From Armatimonadota bacterium (lineage in GTDB: Bacteria > Armatimonadota > Fimbriimonadia > Fimbriimonadales > Fimbriimonadaceae), in contig JAFDWR010000004.1 of assembly GCA_018268355.1 (NCBI GenBank), positions 62,404 through 126,403 on the forward strand: DNA of 64,000 nt, in the 5' to 3' direction. The stretch's first letter is position 1. Each line of letters opens with the position of its first letter. The position numbers were made by a program, and so were the translations under genes. Under the pieces are notes generated by a model. That model did no database searches, was not told the DNA's origin, and saw only the letters and a program-made list of their open reading frames with translations. Below, in pieces: positions 48,057-57,373 of this stretch.

Positions 48057-50861
48057 TCAGTTCACCATGGATGCCAGCGCGGCCTTCGCTGCCGAAATCG
48101 CCTCATTCACCTTCGCGGGATCCTTGCCGCCCGCCGTGGCGAAGTCCGGACGACCACCACCGCCGCCACCCGCTGCCATTGCGGCCGCCTTAAGCATGTT
48201 CCCGGCGTGGGCACCCTTCGCGAGCGCATCGGCGCCGACCTTTCCGGCGAAGATAACCTTGCCTTCGTGGATCGCCACCGCGAGTCCGACGCGAAGCGGC
48301 TGGTTTTCGACCAGGCGGTCGACTGCGAGCTTGGCTTCTGCCGCGTCCGATTCACCGAGGTTCGCAACCGCGAACTGGACCGAACCCACCGCTTCGACCG
48401 CCGCCTCCGCGTCGCCACCCTGGGATCGAGCCCGGTCAAGCTTGGCCTTCAATTCACGTTGGGCTTCAAGCAGCCGGTCGATCTGGTGGCTGAGGTCGGC
48501 CAGCGGCGCACGCGGGCCGAGCTTCAGCTTCGCCATCGCCTCGCGGAGCTGGCGACTCTGGTCGTCCATCCAATCGAAGGTGCCGGTACCGGTGACCGCT
48601 TCAATGCGTCGAACACCGCTTGCCGCCGAGTTCTCGCTGAGGATCTTGAAGGGACCAATCCCGCCCGTCGCGCGGACGTGAATGCCACCGCATAGCTCGC
48701 GGCTGAAGTCGCCGATCTCGACCATCCGGACGAAGTCGCCGTACTTCTCACCAAACAGTGCCATCGCACCCCGCGCCTTGGCTTCCGTGATGGGGATGTC
48801 GCTGTAAATCTGCACCGGCGTGTTCTCCAGGATCTGCTCGTTGACAATGCGCTCAACGGTGGCGATCTCCTCGTGCGACATCGCCTTGCCGTGGCTGAAG
48901 TCAAATCGAAGTCGGTCGGGGCCAACATAGGAGCCCGCCTGGTTCACGTGGCGACCGAGAACGTCGCGCAGGGCAGCGTGGAGAAGGTGGGTAGCGGTGT
49001 GGTTGCGCGTGATCGCGCCGCGGCGGGCGGTATCGACCGACGCCTCGACCGTCTTCTTCATCAGCCGCTCGTTGAGCGTTCGGGTGACCTCTTCGGCGGG
49101 ATAGCCTTCGATGGCGATCGGTGAGGTCTCAACCTCGACCGCGTGAATCCAAACGCCCTGCTGCTTGATCGTGTCAACGACCTTGCCGGTAAATCCTGCA
49201 CCTGCCACGACGCCGGTGTCGCCGACCTGGCCGCCGCTTTCGGCATAAAACGGCGACTCTTCGAGCGCAAGCACGACGAGTCCGGTCGCGCGGCCCTGAG
49301 CGTCGCCCTCGGCGAGCATGCCCGCAATCTGGGTTTGGGTCTGAGTCTGGTCGTAACCGACGAACTTGGTCGGGGTGGGCGGCTGGGGCTCCTCTTCGTC
49401 GTCGATCATGATGACGAAGTTGATGCCGGTCACTCCACCGTAAACCGAGTCGAGGTTCTGGCTGCCACGGGAGCGCTCCTGCGCCTCCTTCAGGGCGACT
49501 TCGTAGCCGTCTTCGTCCACATCAACGCCCGCTTCGGTGCAGAGCTCGCGGGTGACTTCGAGCGGGAAGCCATAGGTGTCGTAGAGCTTAAACGCCGACG
49601 CGCCATCGAGGATCTTCTTGCCCGCCACCGCGAGTTTGGAGAGTTCGTCGCGGAGGATTTCGGTGCCCTGCCGGACGGTCTTTCGGAAGAGTTCTTCCTC
49701 GTTGATCAGGGTCGTGACGATCAGCTCGCGCTTCTCAACGAGGTCGGTGTAATGGTCTCCCATCGCCTCGACCACGCCCTCGTAGACGCGGTGGAAGAAC
49801 GGCTCTTCAAAGGCAAGGCCGCGCTGACCCTTGAGCACCGCACGGCGAATCAGGCGGCGCAGGACGTAGCCGCGGCCGTTGTTGCCGGGGAGGATGCCGT
49901 CCGCAATGCAGAAACAAGCGGTGCGGATGTGGTCAGCGATGATGCGAGCGGCGGTGTCTCGGGTTTCGTCCGAGCCATACCGATAGCTGCCCGCCGAGAT
50001 GCCCTCGATGACGCGCAAGATCGGCTGGAAGGCGTCGGTGTCGTAAACGCTCTTGAACCCACCCAGCACGTAGGCGGTGCGCTCGAGGCCCATGCCGGTG
50101 TCGATGGACTTGAACGGGAGCTCAGGCATTCCATCCTTGACGTAGCCGTCGCTCGGGCGCTCGGGGTTGCGCAGGTGACCCTGCCACTCGTATTGGATGA
50201 AGACGTCGTTCCAGATCTCGAGCCAGTTCTTCGCGTCGTCGTCGCGGAGCCAATCCTCAACCGTGTAGCCCTCGCCGGGAGGAGGGGTGTTCGCGGTCCA
50301 GTAGAACATTTCCGAGTTGGGGCCGCAAGGTCCAGGAGGGCCCGCGCTGTAAGCTCCCGCAGGCCAGTAGTTGGTCTCTTCGCCGAGCCGGAACACGCGG
50401 TAGTCGGGGTTGATCCCGACGCTCCGAAAGAGTTCGGACCAGGTTTCGTAGGCCTCGTCGTCGTTGTTGAAGACGGTGAAGCTGAGGAAGTTCGGGTCGA
50501 GCCCGAGCCACTCCTTCGACGTCAGGAACTCCCAGCTGTACTTGATCGCGTCGGTGCGGAAGTAGTTGCCAAACGAGAAGTTGCCCAGCATCTCAAAGAA
50601 CGTGAGGTGGCTGGTGTCGCCAACTGACTCGATGTCGCCGGTTCGGACGCACTTCTGGGCGGTGGTGAGTCGCGGGTTGGGAGGGGTGGCGACGCCTCGG
50701 AAGTAGGGCTTGAACTGCACCATGCCGGCACCATTAAACAGCAGGCTCTCGTCCAGCTTGCCGGTGACGTCAAAAGGGATCAGCGAGCCACTCGGGTGCC
50801 GCATGTGCCCCTTGGACTCAAAAAACGCCAGATACTTCTCGCGCAACTCGCGAACGGTCAT
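48057..50861 (-). CDS. alaS: Alanyl-tRNA synthetase
   Basis: The product is 934 aa from ATG 50861, chosen because TACCCT lies exactly 7 nt upstream; ATG 50867 would fall inside that spacer. Class II core (FFESKGH, NAGMVQFKPYFRG as FNGAGMVQFKPYF, TAQKCVRTGDIESVG), the editing domain with HTATHLLHAAL and a distal C-E-L-CGG-H part (SRELCGGIHV), and the C-terminal DHHA1 domain ending GGGGGGRPDFATAGG are all present. AlaRS charges tRNA-Ala and clears mischarged Ser/Gly. Confidence 0.97.
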   Translation of the reverse strand: MTVRELREKYLAFFESKGHMRHPSGSLIPFDVTGKLDESLLFNGAGMVQFKPYFRGVATPPNPRLTTAQKCVRTGDIESVGDTSHLTFFEMLGNFSFGNYFRTDAIKYSWEFLTSKEWLGLDPNFLSFTVFNNDDEAYETWSELFRSVGINPDYRVFRLGEETNYWPAGAYSAGPPGPCGPNSEMFYWTANTPPPGEGYTVEDWLRDDDAKNWLEIWNDVFIQYEWQGHLRNPERPSDGYVKDGMPELPFKSIDTGMGLERTAYVLGGFKSVYDTDAFQPILRVIEGISAGSYRYGSDETRDTAARIIADHIRTACFCIADGILPGNNGRGYVLRRLIRRAVLKGQRGLAFEEPFFHRVYEGVVEAMGDHYTDLVEKRELIVTTLINEEELFRKTVRQGTEILRDELSKLAVAGKKILDGASAFKLYDTYGFPLEVTRELCTEAGVDVDEDGYEVALKEAQERSRGSQNLDSVYGGVTGINFVIMIDDEEEPQPPTPTKFVGYDQTQTQTQIAGMLAEGDAQGRATGLVVLALEESPFYAESGGQVGDTGVVAGAGFTGKVVDTIKQQGVWIHAVEVETSPIAIEGYPAEEVTRTLNERLMKKTVEASVDTARRGAITRNHTATHLLHAALRDVLGRHVNQAGSYVGPDRLRFDFSHGKAMSHEEIATVERIVNEQILENTPVQIYSDIPITEAKARGAMALFGEKYGDFVRMVEIGDFSRELCGGIHVRATGGIGPFKILSENSAASGVRRIEAVTGTGTFDWMDDQSRQLREAMAKLKLGPRAPLADLSHQIDRLLEAQRELKAKLDRARSQGGDAEAAVEAVGSVQFAVANLGESDAAEAKLAVDRLVENQPLRVGLAVAIHEGKVIFAGKVGADALAKGAHAGNMLKAAAMAAGGGGGGRPDFATAGGKDPAKVNEAISAAKAALASMVN

Positions 50862-50868
50862 GCTCATC

Positions 50869-50874
50869 AGGGTA
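50869..50874 (-). promoter_or_regulatory. -10 box of alaS
   Basis: TACCCT, 7 nt before ATG 50861; leaderless arrangement. Confidence 0.55.
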
Positions 50875-50892
50875 CCTTCCGCGAAGACGGGC

Positions 50893-50898
50893 TACAAT
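50893..50898 (+). promoter_or_regulatory. -10 box of the mannosyltransferase gene
   Basis: TACAAT, 11 nt before ATG 50910, in the divergent alaS intergenic region. Confidence 0.55.
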
Positions 50899-50909
50899 TT
50901 GAGAGCCGC

Positions 50910-52178
50910 ATGAAGCTCCGATTTGACCGACTCACCTGGGTACTGATTGGCCTTCTTGTGGTCGGTATCGGTCTTGGCATCTTCTATCGCGCCAACTACC
51001 TGCGGTTCCCGAACGACCTCTATCCCAACGATAACGTCTTCGACGAAATTTACTTCCCTCGGTTCGCGGCGAACTACCTGAAGGGCAAGGAGTTTTACGA
51101 CGTCCATCCCCCGCTCGGCAAGCTCATCATTGCGCTGGGCATCCAGATCGGGGGCAACAACCCCATCGGATGGCGGCTTGCCCCGCTCGCCTTCGGCATC
51201 GCCCTCATTCCGCTTATCTTCGCGGTGACGCGGCGGATGACTGGCTCAACTTGGGCCGGGGTCTTTGCCGGATTCATGATCGCGGTGGACGGAATGTTCC
51301 TGGTCTATTCGCGGTCGGGCCTGATGGACGGCATTCTTGTCTTCTTCATCCTGACGAGCGTTTACTTCGCGCTGCGGTGCAAGGAACCGTGGATGGTCAC
51401 CTACGCGGCGGTGTTCTTGGGCCTCGCGATTGCGATCAAATGGACCGCCCTCGCCACCATCGTGCCGATGCTGTGGATCCTCGTGCGTGAAGGGCGTTGG
51501 AAGCCGTTCCTCAAGCTGCTGCCGCTCACGTTTGGGCTCTATTTCTCGATTGTCGTGCTGGGCCAATGGATGATCAAGGCCAAGAACCCGGTCGAGTCCG
51601 CGCTCAAGTGGCACGTCCAGGCGGAGCAGTATCATGCCGGGCTCACCGAGGGGCACTCGTTCGGCTCCCACATGATCACCTGGCCGATCATGGGTCGTCC
51701 CGTGCTCTTCATGTACAAGGAGCGGCCCGACAACACCAACGTCATCATCTCGGCGTTCCCGAACCCAGGCGTGCTCATCGGGACCACGATTGGCACCGCC
51801 GGACTTCTCGTTGTCGCGGGGATGCTCTGGAAGAGGCGCAAGCGCCTCGACCCCGCCGCCAAGCCCTGGCCCGAGCTGTTCAACTACCCCGTCGCCCCCG
51901 CGATGGCAGGATTCCTTTCCGCCTGGCTGCCCTATGCCCCGGTGAAGCGGGTGATGTTCCTATATCACTACATGCCGGCCTATGCGTTCGGGATCATCAT
52001 GCTCGCCTGGCTGCTCAGCCGGGTTTGGGAGAACCCCGTCCGTCGCAAGTTTGCGGTGGCCGCGCTCTCCGTGTTTGTGTTTTTGCAGGCTTGGATCATG
52101 CCCGCCAATGTCGGCTACATCCGGCTCGCCAAAGGCGAGATGGAACGGCGGCTCGTCATCCCCAAGTGGCTCTGGTAA
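50910..52178 (+). CDS. Protein O-mannosyltransferase-like (PMT/GT39) glycosyltransferase
   Basis: The product is 422 aa. An N-terminal helix (9-27) is followed by DEIYFPRFAANYL with Asp45-Glu46, and EFYDVHPPLGKLIIALG, the GT39 catalytic and conserved first-loop motifs. About ten hydrophobic helices cover the remainder, with a periplasmic loop at about 225-275. PMT enzymes transfer mannose from polyprenyl phosphate mannose to Ser/Thr of secreted proteins. At 422 aa it lacks the MIR region of eukaryotic enzymes and resembles the shorter bacterial form. Substrates unknown. Confidence 0.85.
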   Translation: MKLRFDRLTWVLIGLLVVGIGLGIFYRANYLRFPNDLYPNDNVFDEIYFPRFAANYLKGKEFYDVHPPLGKLIIALGIQIGGNNPIGWRLAPLAFGIALIPLIFAVTRRMTGSTWAGVFAGFMIAVDGMFLVYSRSGLMDGILVFFILTSVYFALRCKEPWMVTYAAVFLGLAIAIKWTALATIVPMLWILVREGRWKPFLKLLPLTFGLYFSIVVLGQWMIKAKNPVESALKWHVQAEQYHAGLTEGHSFGSHMITWPIMGRPVLFMYKERPDNTNVIISAFPNPGVLIGTTIGTAGLLVVAGMLWKRRKRLDPAAKPWPELFNYPVAPAMAGFLSAWLPYAPVKRVMFLYHYMPAYAFGIIMLAWLLSRVWENPVRRKFAVAALSVFVFLQAWIMPANVGYIRLAKGEMERRLVIPKWLW

Positions 52179-52215
52179 CTGAAACGTGCCCCCCGGGCCG
52201 TTCGTCATAGCCACC

Positions 52216-53382
52216 ATGAAGCGATTGATTTGGCTTGCACTTGCTGCGCTTTCGGTTTCCGCTACCGCCATGTGGATTCGCCCCGACAACGACGTTCCCG
52301 TGGATCGGCTGATCAAGAACGTCTCCGAGTCACTGAAGAAACAGCCCAAGGACGCGGAGACGGCCCTTACCCTGGCTCGACTTTATAGCCTTCGCTTTGC
52401 TCTCGCGAAGCCGGTAACCCAGTTTTACGTGAAGGGTCCCGGCACGGGATTCCCTGCGTGGTCATCGGTGAAGGTGCCTCGCGAGAAGAAGGGCGTCAAG
52501 CTCTCGGCTCAGGAGGTCGCGGACTTCCGGATGTCGGTGAAGCTCTACGAGCAGGCGATCAAGCTCAAGGCTCGCCCGGTTGCCGAACTTGGCTACGCAT
52601 GGATGCACGAGCAGGCGGCACCGTTCGCCTCCCAGCTCGGCACCGCGAACCGTGACCAGTGGCTCATCAAGGCGGCCGCCCTGTACAAGGCGCTCTACCT
52701 GAAGGTTCGCGACGAGGAACTCAAGGGCGAGGGACGCATGATCGGCATTGGCGACCGTTACATCGCTTCCGAGGCTGGCCAGCGCTACATGGCGATCTGC
52801 GAGTCCACGAAGGTGGTCAAGATGAGCGAAAAGGAGCGGATGGAGATCGTGGAAACGATGAAAACCCTCGAGACCAAGATGGGCCCGATCACGCCGGTGG
52901 TCTTCTCCGCCGATCCCTCGACTCGGCTCAGCGAACTGCTGCGGCCCAATGCGCGAGTGAAGTTTGACCTCGTGGGGGATGGCGTGACGCGCACCTTCGA
53001 CTGGGTCGCTCCGTCCACCATCTTCCTCGCTTGGGACCCTGCCCAGACGGGCAAGATCACCTCGGGGCGACAGCTCTTTGGTTCGGGGACCTTCTGGGCC
53101 GAGCTCGGCAACGGCTACAAAGCTCTCGCGGCCCTCGATGACAATCGGGATGGCTGGCTTTCGGGCCGAGAGCTGACCGGCATCGTCGGCTGGCAGGATC
53201 GCAATGGTAACGGCGTCAGCGACCTTGGCGAAGTGACGCCGATCACCCAGCTTGGGGTGCGCCGCATCGCGACGACCTGGGATGGGTCGTGGGAGAAGAT
53301 GCCGTTTAGCTCGATGGGAATTGAGATGAACGACGGCAGCTTCCGAACGAGCTTGGACTGGACCACAACGCCGAAGAAGTAG
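52216..53382 (+). CDS. Secreted protein with TPR-like helices and two EF-hand-type loops
   Basis: From ATG 52216 the product is 388 aa with a signal peptide (MKRLIWLALAALSVSATA). The N-terminal half is helical and resembles TPR-type repeats (ALTLARLYSLRFALA, MSVKLYEQAIKLKARPVAELGYAW). The C-terminal part has DDNRDGWLSGREL and DRNGNGVSDLGE (about 307-318 and 328-339), D-x-(N/D)-x-(D/N)-G loops of calcium-binding EF-hand or dockerin type. A similar combination occurs in extracellular proteins of many bacteria. Function unknown; the EF loops suggest calcium-dependent folding. The upstream TTG-to-ATG extension is not used. Confidence 0.7.
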   Translation: MKRLIWLALAALSVSATAMWIRPDNDVPVDRLIKNVSESLKKQPKDAETALTLARLYSLRFALAKPVTQFYVKGPGTGFPAWSSVKVPREKKGVKLSAQEVADFRMSVKLYEQAIKLKARPVAELGYAWMHEQAAPFASQLGTANRDQWLIKAAALYKALYLKVRDEELKGEGRMIGIGDRYIASEAGQRYMAICESTKVVKMSEKERMEIVETMKTLETKMGPITPVVFSADPSTRLSELLRPNARVKFDLVGDGVTRTFDWVAPSTIFLAWDPAQTGKITSGRQLFGSGTFWAELGNGYKALAALDDNRDGWLSGRELTGIVGWQDRNGNGVSDLGEVTPITQLGVRRIATTWDGSWEKMPFSSMGIEMNDGSFRTSLDWTTTPKK

Positions 53383-53389
53383 TTTCGGA

Positions 53390-53466
53390 TCGCCGACCGG
53401 CCCAGTTACGACTGTTGATGGGCCTCACCCGCCCCGACTCCGTCGGGGCCCGCCCCCGGTCGGCGA
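53390..53466. terminator. Nested inverted repeats between convergent genes
   Basis: An outer 11-bp stem (TCGCCGACCGG 53390-53400 / CCGGTCGGCGA 53456-53466) encloses an inner 8-bp hairpin (GCCCCGAC-TCC-GTCGGGGC, 53431-53449). Placed between convergent genes it may act as a bidirectional transcript end, though no U-tract is present. Confidence 0.5.
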
Positions 53467-53471
53467 CCCGC

Positions 53472-53861
53472 TTACCGCGAACCGAACCAGCCCGGCAACA
53501 GGTAGCCAAGCGCATATCCGGCCACGCATAGCCCTAGGCTCGCCGCCATGTAGCCAAGCCCGGCCGCCGTCCGACCCGCCGCGAGGAGATCAAACGCCTC
53601 GCGGCTGAAGGTCGAAAACGTCGTGTAGCCGCCCGCAATGCCAACCCCGAGGAACAACTTCCAGCCCAGCGACCACCCTTGCCGCTCAGCGAGCGCGGTG
53701 ACCACGCCAAGGAAAAGCGAACCCGTCACGTTGATCACCAGCGTCGGCCAGGGCCAAACCACCTTTGCCGAGGCACCCGCCGCGACCCCCACCCAATAGC
53801 GCAGGTTGGCCCCAATCGCCGCGCCAAGACCCACTGCCGCCGATTGGATCGCCACGTTCAC
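53472..53861 (-). CDS. crcB: Fluoride ion channel CrcB/Fluc
   Basis: The product is 129 aa with four membrane helices. The family motifs are GAAIGANLRYWVG, TLVINVTGSLFLGV and GGYTTFSTFSREA. It exports fluoride through a dual-topology dimer; one gene is present here, which suits the homodimer type. The ATG overlaps the DUF454 gene stop (ATGA). No fluoride riboswitch was recognised upstream. Confidence 0.93.
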   Translation of the reverse strand: MNVAIQSAAVGLGAAIGANLRYWVGVAAGASAKVVWPWPTLVINVTGSLFLGVVTALAERQGWSLGWKLFLGVGIAGGYTTFSTFSREAFDLLAAGRTAAGLGYMAASLGLCVAGYALGYLLPGWFGSR

Positions 53862-54232
53862 GATTCAGGCTCCGAGCGCTTGGTCTTCACTACAGCAAAG
53901 AAGACGGTGAGCGCGAGCGCGACGACGCCCAGCAGGATCTTCACCTCGATGCGCTTGACGATGAGAATCGAGATCCCAATCGTCACCCAGACCGCCAATG
54001 TGGCGATGATCTTCGAGCGAACCGTCATCGACCGATCGGCGCGCCAATCCTTTAGGATCGGACCCGCGGGGGATCGCTCCAGCAGCCATTCCTCGATCTC
54101 CGGTGAGCTCCGCTCGGCCGCCCAAAGGGCGATGAGGAAGAACACCGTTGAGGGCATTCCGGGGACCCCGAGACCGACAAAGCCGAGCGCGATGCAAACT
54201 CCGCACAGCGCGACATAGAGCGGTCTCAACAC
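53858..54232 (-). CDS. DUF454 (YbaN-like) membrane protein
   Basis: The product is 124 aa. LGFVGLGVPGMPSTVFFLIALWAAERSSPEIEEWL matches the DUF454 core (G-x-x-GV-x-PG-(L/M)P-(T/S)T-x-F), followed by GPILKDW and two membrane helices. The start GTG 54232 has GACAAT 6 nt upstream. It is cotranslated with crcB. Function unknown in the family. Confidence 0.85.
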   Translation of the reverse strand: MLRPLYVALCGVCIALGFVGLGVPGMPSTVFFLIALWAAERSSPEIEEWLLERSPAGPILKDWRADRSMTVRSKIIATLAVWVTIGISILIVKRIEVKILLGVVALALTVFFAVVKTKRSEPES

Positions 54233-54238
54233 TGCTCT

Positions 54239-54244
54239 ATTGTC
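54239..54244 (-). promoter_or_regulatory. -10-like box of the DUF454 gene
   Basis: GACAAT, 6 nt before GTG 54232. Confidence 0.4.
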
Positions 54245-54272
54245 CCACCCTTCGGCCCTAAAGGACCGGGTC

Positions 54273-56168
54273 TTATGGCAAGGTGACTGGAATCGTCACC
54301 GGCGTCGGCGTGGTCGCCTGGCCGGTCCAGATGTCAAACGTGAGGTTCACACTTGCGCCAGGAAGCCCTGCCGAAGAAGCCATGTTCACCGTTCGCGTCT
54401 TTGCACCGCCGGTACCCACGTCGAGCCGTCCGAGGCCCTGCCGAATGCCGAGGGTCGCGCCGCCGAGCCGGATGTTGTCTAGCCGAACCGCGTACGCCTC
54501 AACGGTGCCGAGGTTTTCAATCGTCACCGCGACGTTGTAGCTACCGTTAGCTAGCCGCGTGATCGAAACGCTGTTGGGTCGGTAGCGGACGGCGGTGTCG
54601 CCAGGGAGCGGGTGCGGGGTGACAGTCCAGATCGCCCAGTCCCAAACGTTGAGGTCGCTGCTGAGGCCGAGGGGAACCGGATTCGAGACCGTTCCCGGCG
54701 GGATGTACCACTGCTTGCCGCTTCGGGCGGTCCAGCCGCCATAGACGGCAAAGGGCACGAAGCTGGTCGAACCGTTCGCGGTCTTGTCGAGGTGGTCGCC
54801 GTACCAGTCGGTGCCGAGGTCCGGCTGGCTGTCCCAAATCGGAACATCCGAGAAATCGGTCGAAGAGCCGGTGTACTGATTCCACCAGGTGTTCGAGTTC
54901 TCGTTTCGGGTGTAGATCATCGGCCAGAAGCCGAGGTTGCGCGTTCGCTGGACCGCTTCCGCCATGCGCTGCACCTTGAGCGCGGTCGTCATCGGAGCAC
55001 CGGCGGGTGCGAGCGCGGTGCCACGCACCACGTTGCCTTGGAAGGTGTTCTCAAGGTCGGCGGTGACGTAATAGAGCGTCAGGTTCATCGCCGTGCGCGC
55101 GGCAATGCGGTTTTGGACGCGAAGGTTCGCGTCGGCAACGTCGACCTGCGAGTTGTCGTAGCCCGCCGCGATCAACGCGCGGTCGGTGTGCCACATGCCG
55201 TTTTGGTCGTTCGGCGAGCCGCTGAAGGTCGCACCGTTGTCGAAGTTCATGAACGCATACACGCCGAGCTTCATGCCGACCGACTTGGCGTTCAGGAGGT
55301 TCTGGCGTGCCGACGACCAGTAGTTTCGACCGCCAAATCCGGCCTGATAGAAGGTTTGCCAACCCGCGTTGAAGAAGCTCTGGAAGTTCGCGATGCTCAG
55401 CGAACCCGCGACGTCAAAGCCGCCATTGCAGATGATGTTTTGGTACGCGCTCCAAGGTCCGGTGAGGTTGTTCGCATCGCGGACACGGGCGCGCCACTGG
55501 TAGCGTCCAGGAGGAATTCCGTTCGCGAAGGCGGCCGATCCGGTGCCCGCGTTGGTGAAGAAGTTGTAGGTCGAGTTCGTCGTCGTCGCCGGGCTGATCT
55601 TGGTGACCGTTGCCGCGGTGTCGAGGTTGAAGAGCTCGACTTCATAGCTCGCGGTGATCGCGGGAGTGCCCGTCGTCATCCGGAACATCGGGGTTGCCGC
55701 CACCGTGGTGTTTGCGGCGGGGAGGACGAGCGTAGGCCGGGGATATCCGACGCCACAACCTGCATCGGCGATGCCGAGGTTGATGGCGCTGCCCGCATTC
55801 TTGTAGTAAGCCTGGACGCGGAACGGGCCCGTGTAACCGGGCAAGATTTTGATTCGAACGTTCAGGAACCAGCGCTGGTCGGCCGTGAGGCTGCTCGCGA
55901 CACAAGCGACAAGGCTCGTGGTATTTGAGGTGACCACACCGGCGTTCGCGTCACCCTGAACGCGGTCGACGGCGGCGGGATCGAGGATGCGCAGCCCGAT
56001 CTCCATGTTGGTCTGGTTCGTCGGCGGCGTATACCGGACCACAAAGGTCGCGGTAAAGCCAGCGTTGACCTCGGGGGCGGCATTGAGCCGAAACACGCTT
56101 TGGGCGTGAGCGAGGCCGCTCATTGCGGCGACGAAAAAGGTGAGCAGGTTGAGGGTCCAACGACGCAT
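54273..56168 (-). CDS. Secreted protein with a GH25/DUF1906-like domain
   Basis: From ATG 56168 the product is 631 aa (GGAGTTAG just upstream). A signal peptide (MRRWTLNLLTFFVAAMSGLAHAQ) is followed by beta-rich Ig-like regions (about 25-235), with one segment ending YQWRARVRD as in fibronectin-type repeats. A domain of about 230 aa begins GFDVAGSLSIANFQSFFNAG and contains GVYAFMNFD, and PIWDSQPD near its end; the pattern is that of GH25-type or DUF1906 barrels. A C-terminal beta domain follows. Substrate (peptidoglycan or other glycan) is unknown. Confidence 0.65.
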   Translation of the reverse strand: MRRWTLNLLTFFVAAMSGLAHAQSVFRLNAAPEVNAGFTATFVVRYTPPTNQTNMEIGLRILDPAAVDRVQGDANAGVVTSNTTSLVACVASSLTADQRWFLNVRIKILPGYTGPFRVQAYYKNAGSAINLGIADAGCGVGYPRPTLVLPAANTTVAATPMFRMTTGTPAITASYEVELFNLDTAATVTKISPATTTNSTYNFFTNAGTGSAAFANGIPPGRYQWRARVRDANNLTGPWSAYQNIICNGGFDVAGSLSIANFQSFFNAGWQTFYQAGFGGRNYWSSARQNLLNAKSVGMKLGVYAFMNFDNGATFSGSPNDQNGMWHTDRALIAAGYDNSQVDVADANLRVQNRIAARTAMNLTLYYVTADLENTFQGNVVRGTALAPAGAPMTTALKVQRMAEAVQRTRNLGFWPMIYTRNENSNTWWNQYTGSSTDFSDVPIWDSQPDLGTDWYGDHLDKTANGSTSFVPFAVYGGWTARSGKQWYIPPGTVSNPVPLGLSSDLNVWDWAIWTVTPHPLPGDTAVRYRPNSVSITRLANGSYNVAVTIENLGTVEAYAVRLDNIRLGGATLGIRQGLGRLDVGTGGAKTRTVNMASSAGLPGASVNLTFDIWTGQATTPTPVTIPVTLP

Positions 56169-56264
56169 GAGACTAACTCCGTCCAGTTCCACCACTTTAG
56201 CCAATTTGGACTCTCCAAGGGAACCCGCGAATCCAAACCTGGTGTCGTTTGTCAGGTTTTGGCC

Positions 56265-56888
56265 CTAGGGGTGGTGGGAGCCGAACTTTTCCCGCAACTT
56301 CATCGCAGTTTCCCAAGCCTTCTGGATGTCAGCGACGAGCAAGCTGTAGCCGCCGTCGCCGCTGATGTTGCGCTGGCGCAGGATGTAGCTCGGGTGGAGT
56401 GTGGCAAGGATCGCGCGGGCGGGCGTTTCGCCGGGCGGATTCAGGATGCCGCGCTCCTTGGTAATCGCGAAATTCTTGCGGATCAGATTCTTTGCGCTCG
56501 GCGCGCCGATGCACAGAATCACCATCGGCTTGATGATCTCAAGCTGGGGAATCAGCCACTGTCGACAGGCGAGGGTCTCTTCCTCGGTCGGGGGCCGGTT
56601 GTCGGGCTTGCCACGCGACCAGTCGGCAGCGCGGCACTTCACGGTGTTGCAGATGTAGACCTTGTCGCGCCCAGGGCCCGCTTCCGCAAGCGCTTCATCG
56701 AGCAGCTTGCCCGACCGACCGACAAAGGGTCGTCCGGACTTGTCCTCTTCTTCGCCTGGACCTTCGCCGACCAAGACTAACGGTGAAAGCTGGTCGCCTT
56801 CGCCGAAAACGACGTGGGTTCGCTTTTCGGCAAGGCCGCAAGCCTGACAGTTGATCGCCTGGGCGCGCAGCTCAACCAGCGTCCGCAT
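56265..56888 (-). CDS. Uracil-DNA glycosylase, family 4 (Fe-S)
   Basis: The product is 207 aa. Cysteines at 14, 17, 85 and 108 sit in the Fe-S positions of family 4. Active-site motifs are GEGPGEEEDKSGRPFVG (41-57) and HPSYILR (165-171). The enzyme removes uracil from DNA; families 4 and 5 are common in thermophiles and many other bacteria. The start overlaps the HIT gene end by 17 nt; the three genes UDG, HIT and DUF72 are all leftward and adjacent. Confidence 0.92.
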   Translation of the reverse strand: MRTLVELRAQAINCQACGLAEKRTHVVFGEGDQLSPLVLVGEGPGEEEDKSGRPFVGRSGKLLDEALAEAGPGRDKVYICNTVKCRAADWSRGKPDNRPPTEEETLACRQWLIPQLEIIKPMVILCIGAPSAKNLIRKNFAITKERGILNPPGETPARAILATLHPSYILRQRNISGDGGYSLLVADIQKAWETAMKLREKFGSHHP

Positions 56889-57369
56889 CGACCACCGCCT
56901 TGATCTTCGCGTAGGCTTCGTCCAGGCTCTGGGGGATCACTCGCACATCGCTAATCGTGGTCATGAAGTTCGTGTCGCCCGTCCATCGCGGCACGATGTG
57001 CCAGTGAACGTGGACCGGGATTCCCGCGCCGGAGGCGGGGCCGATGTTCGCGCCGACATTGAAGCCCTGCGGACCGTGGGTCTTGCGGAGCCAACCCATC
57101 GCGCGGACAATCAGCTTCTGGCATTCAAGGAGCTCGGAATCGGTCATCTCCTCGATCGTGGCGACCGCCCGAAACGGCGCGACCAAGAGGTGCCCGCTCG
57201 TGTACGGATAGGCGTTCATGATCACGAACGCCTCCTTGCCTCGGTGGAGGATCAGGAACTTCGCGTCGTCACCCGCGGCGGGGAGGTCGACAAAGATGTT
57301 GCCCGTGCCGCCCTCTTGAGGTTTGGAAACGTAGGCCATGCGCCAAGGTGCCCAAAGGAGTTCCGGCAT
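56872..57369 (-). CDS. HIT-family Ap4A phosphorylase/hydrolase-like protein
   Basis: The product is 165 aa. The catalytic triad motif is HVHWHIVPRW with His120, His122 and His124, preceded by the family N-terminus LWAPWRMAYVS and NAYPYTSGHLLVAP. This group resembles bacterial and mycobacterial Ap4A phosphorylases. It acts on diadenosine polyphosphates in the cytoplasm. TAGAAT lies 6 nt before ATG 57369, overlapping the DUF72 stop. Its HIT motif is complete, unlike the HIT gene at 19302. Confidence 0.92.
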   Translation of the reverse strand: MPELLWAPWRMAYVSKPQEGGTGNIFVDLPAAGDDAKFLILHRGKEAFVIMNAYPYTSGHLLVAPFRAVATIEEMTDSELLECQKLIVRAMGWLRKTHGPQGFNVGANIGPASGAGIPVHVHWHIVPRWTGDTNFMTTISDVRVIPQSLDEAYAKIKAVVDADAG

Positions 57370-57373
57370 GGCT

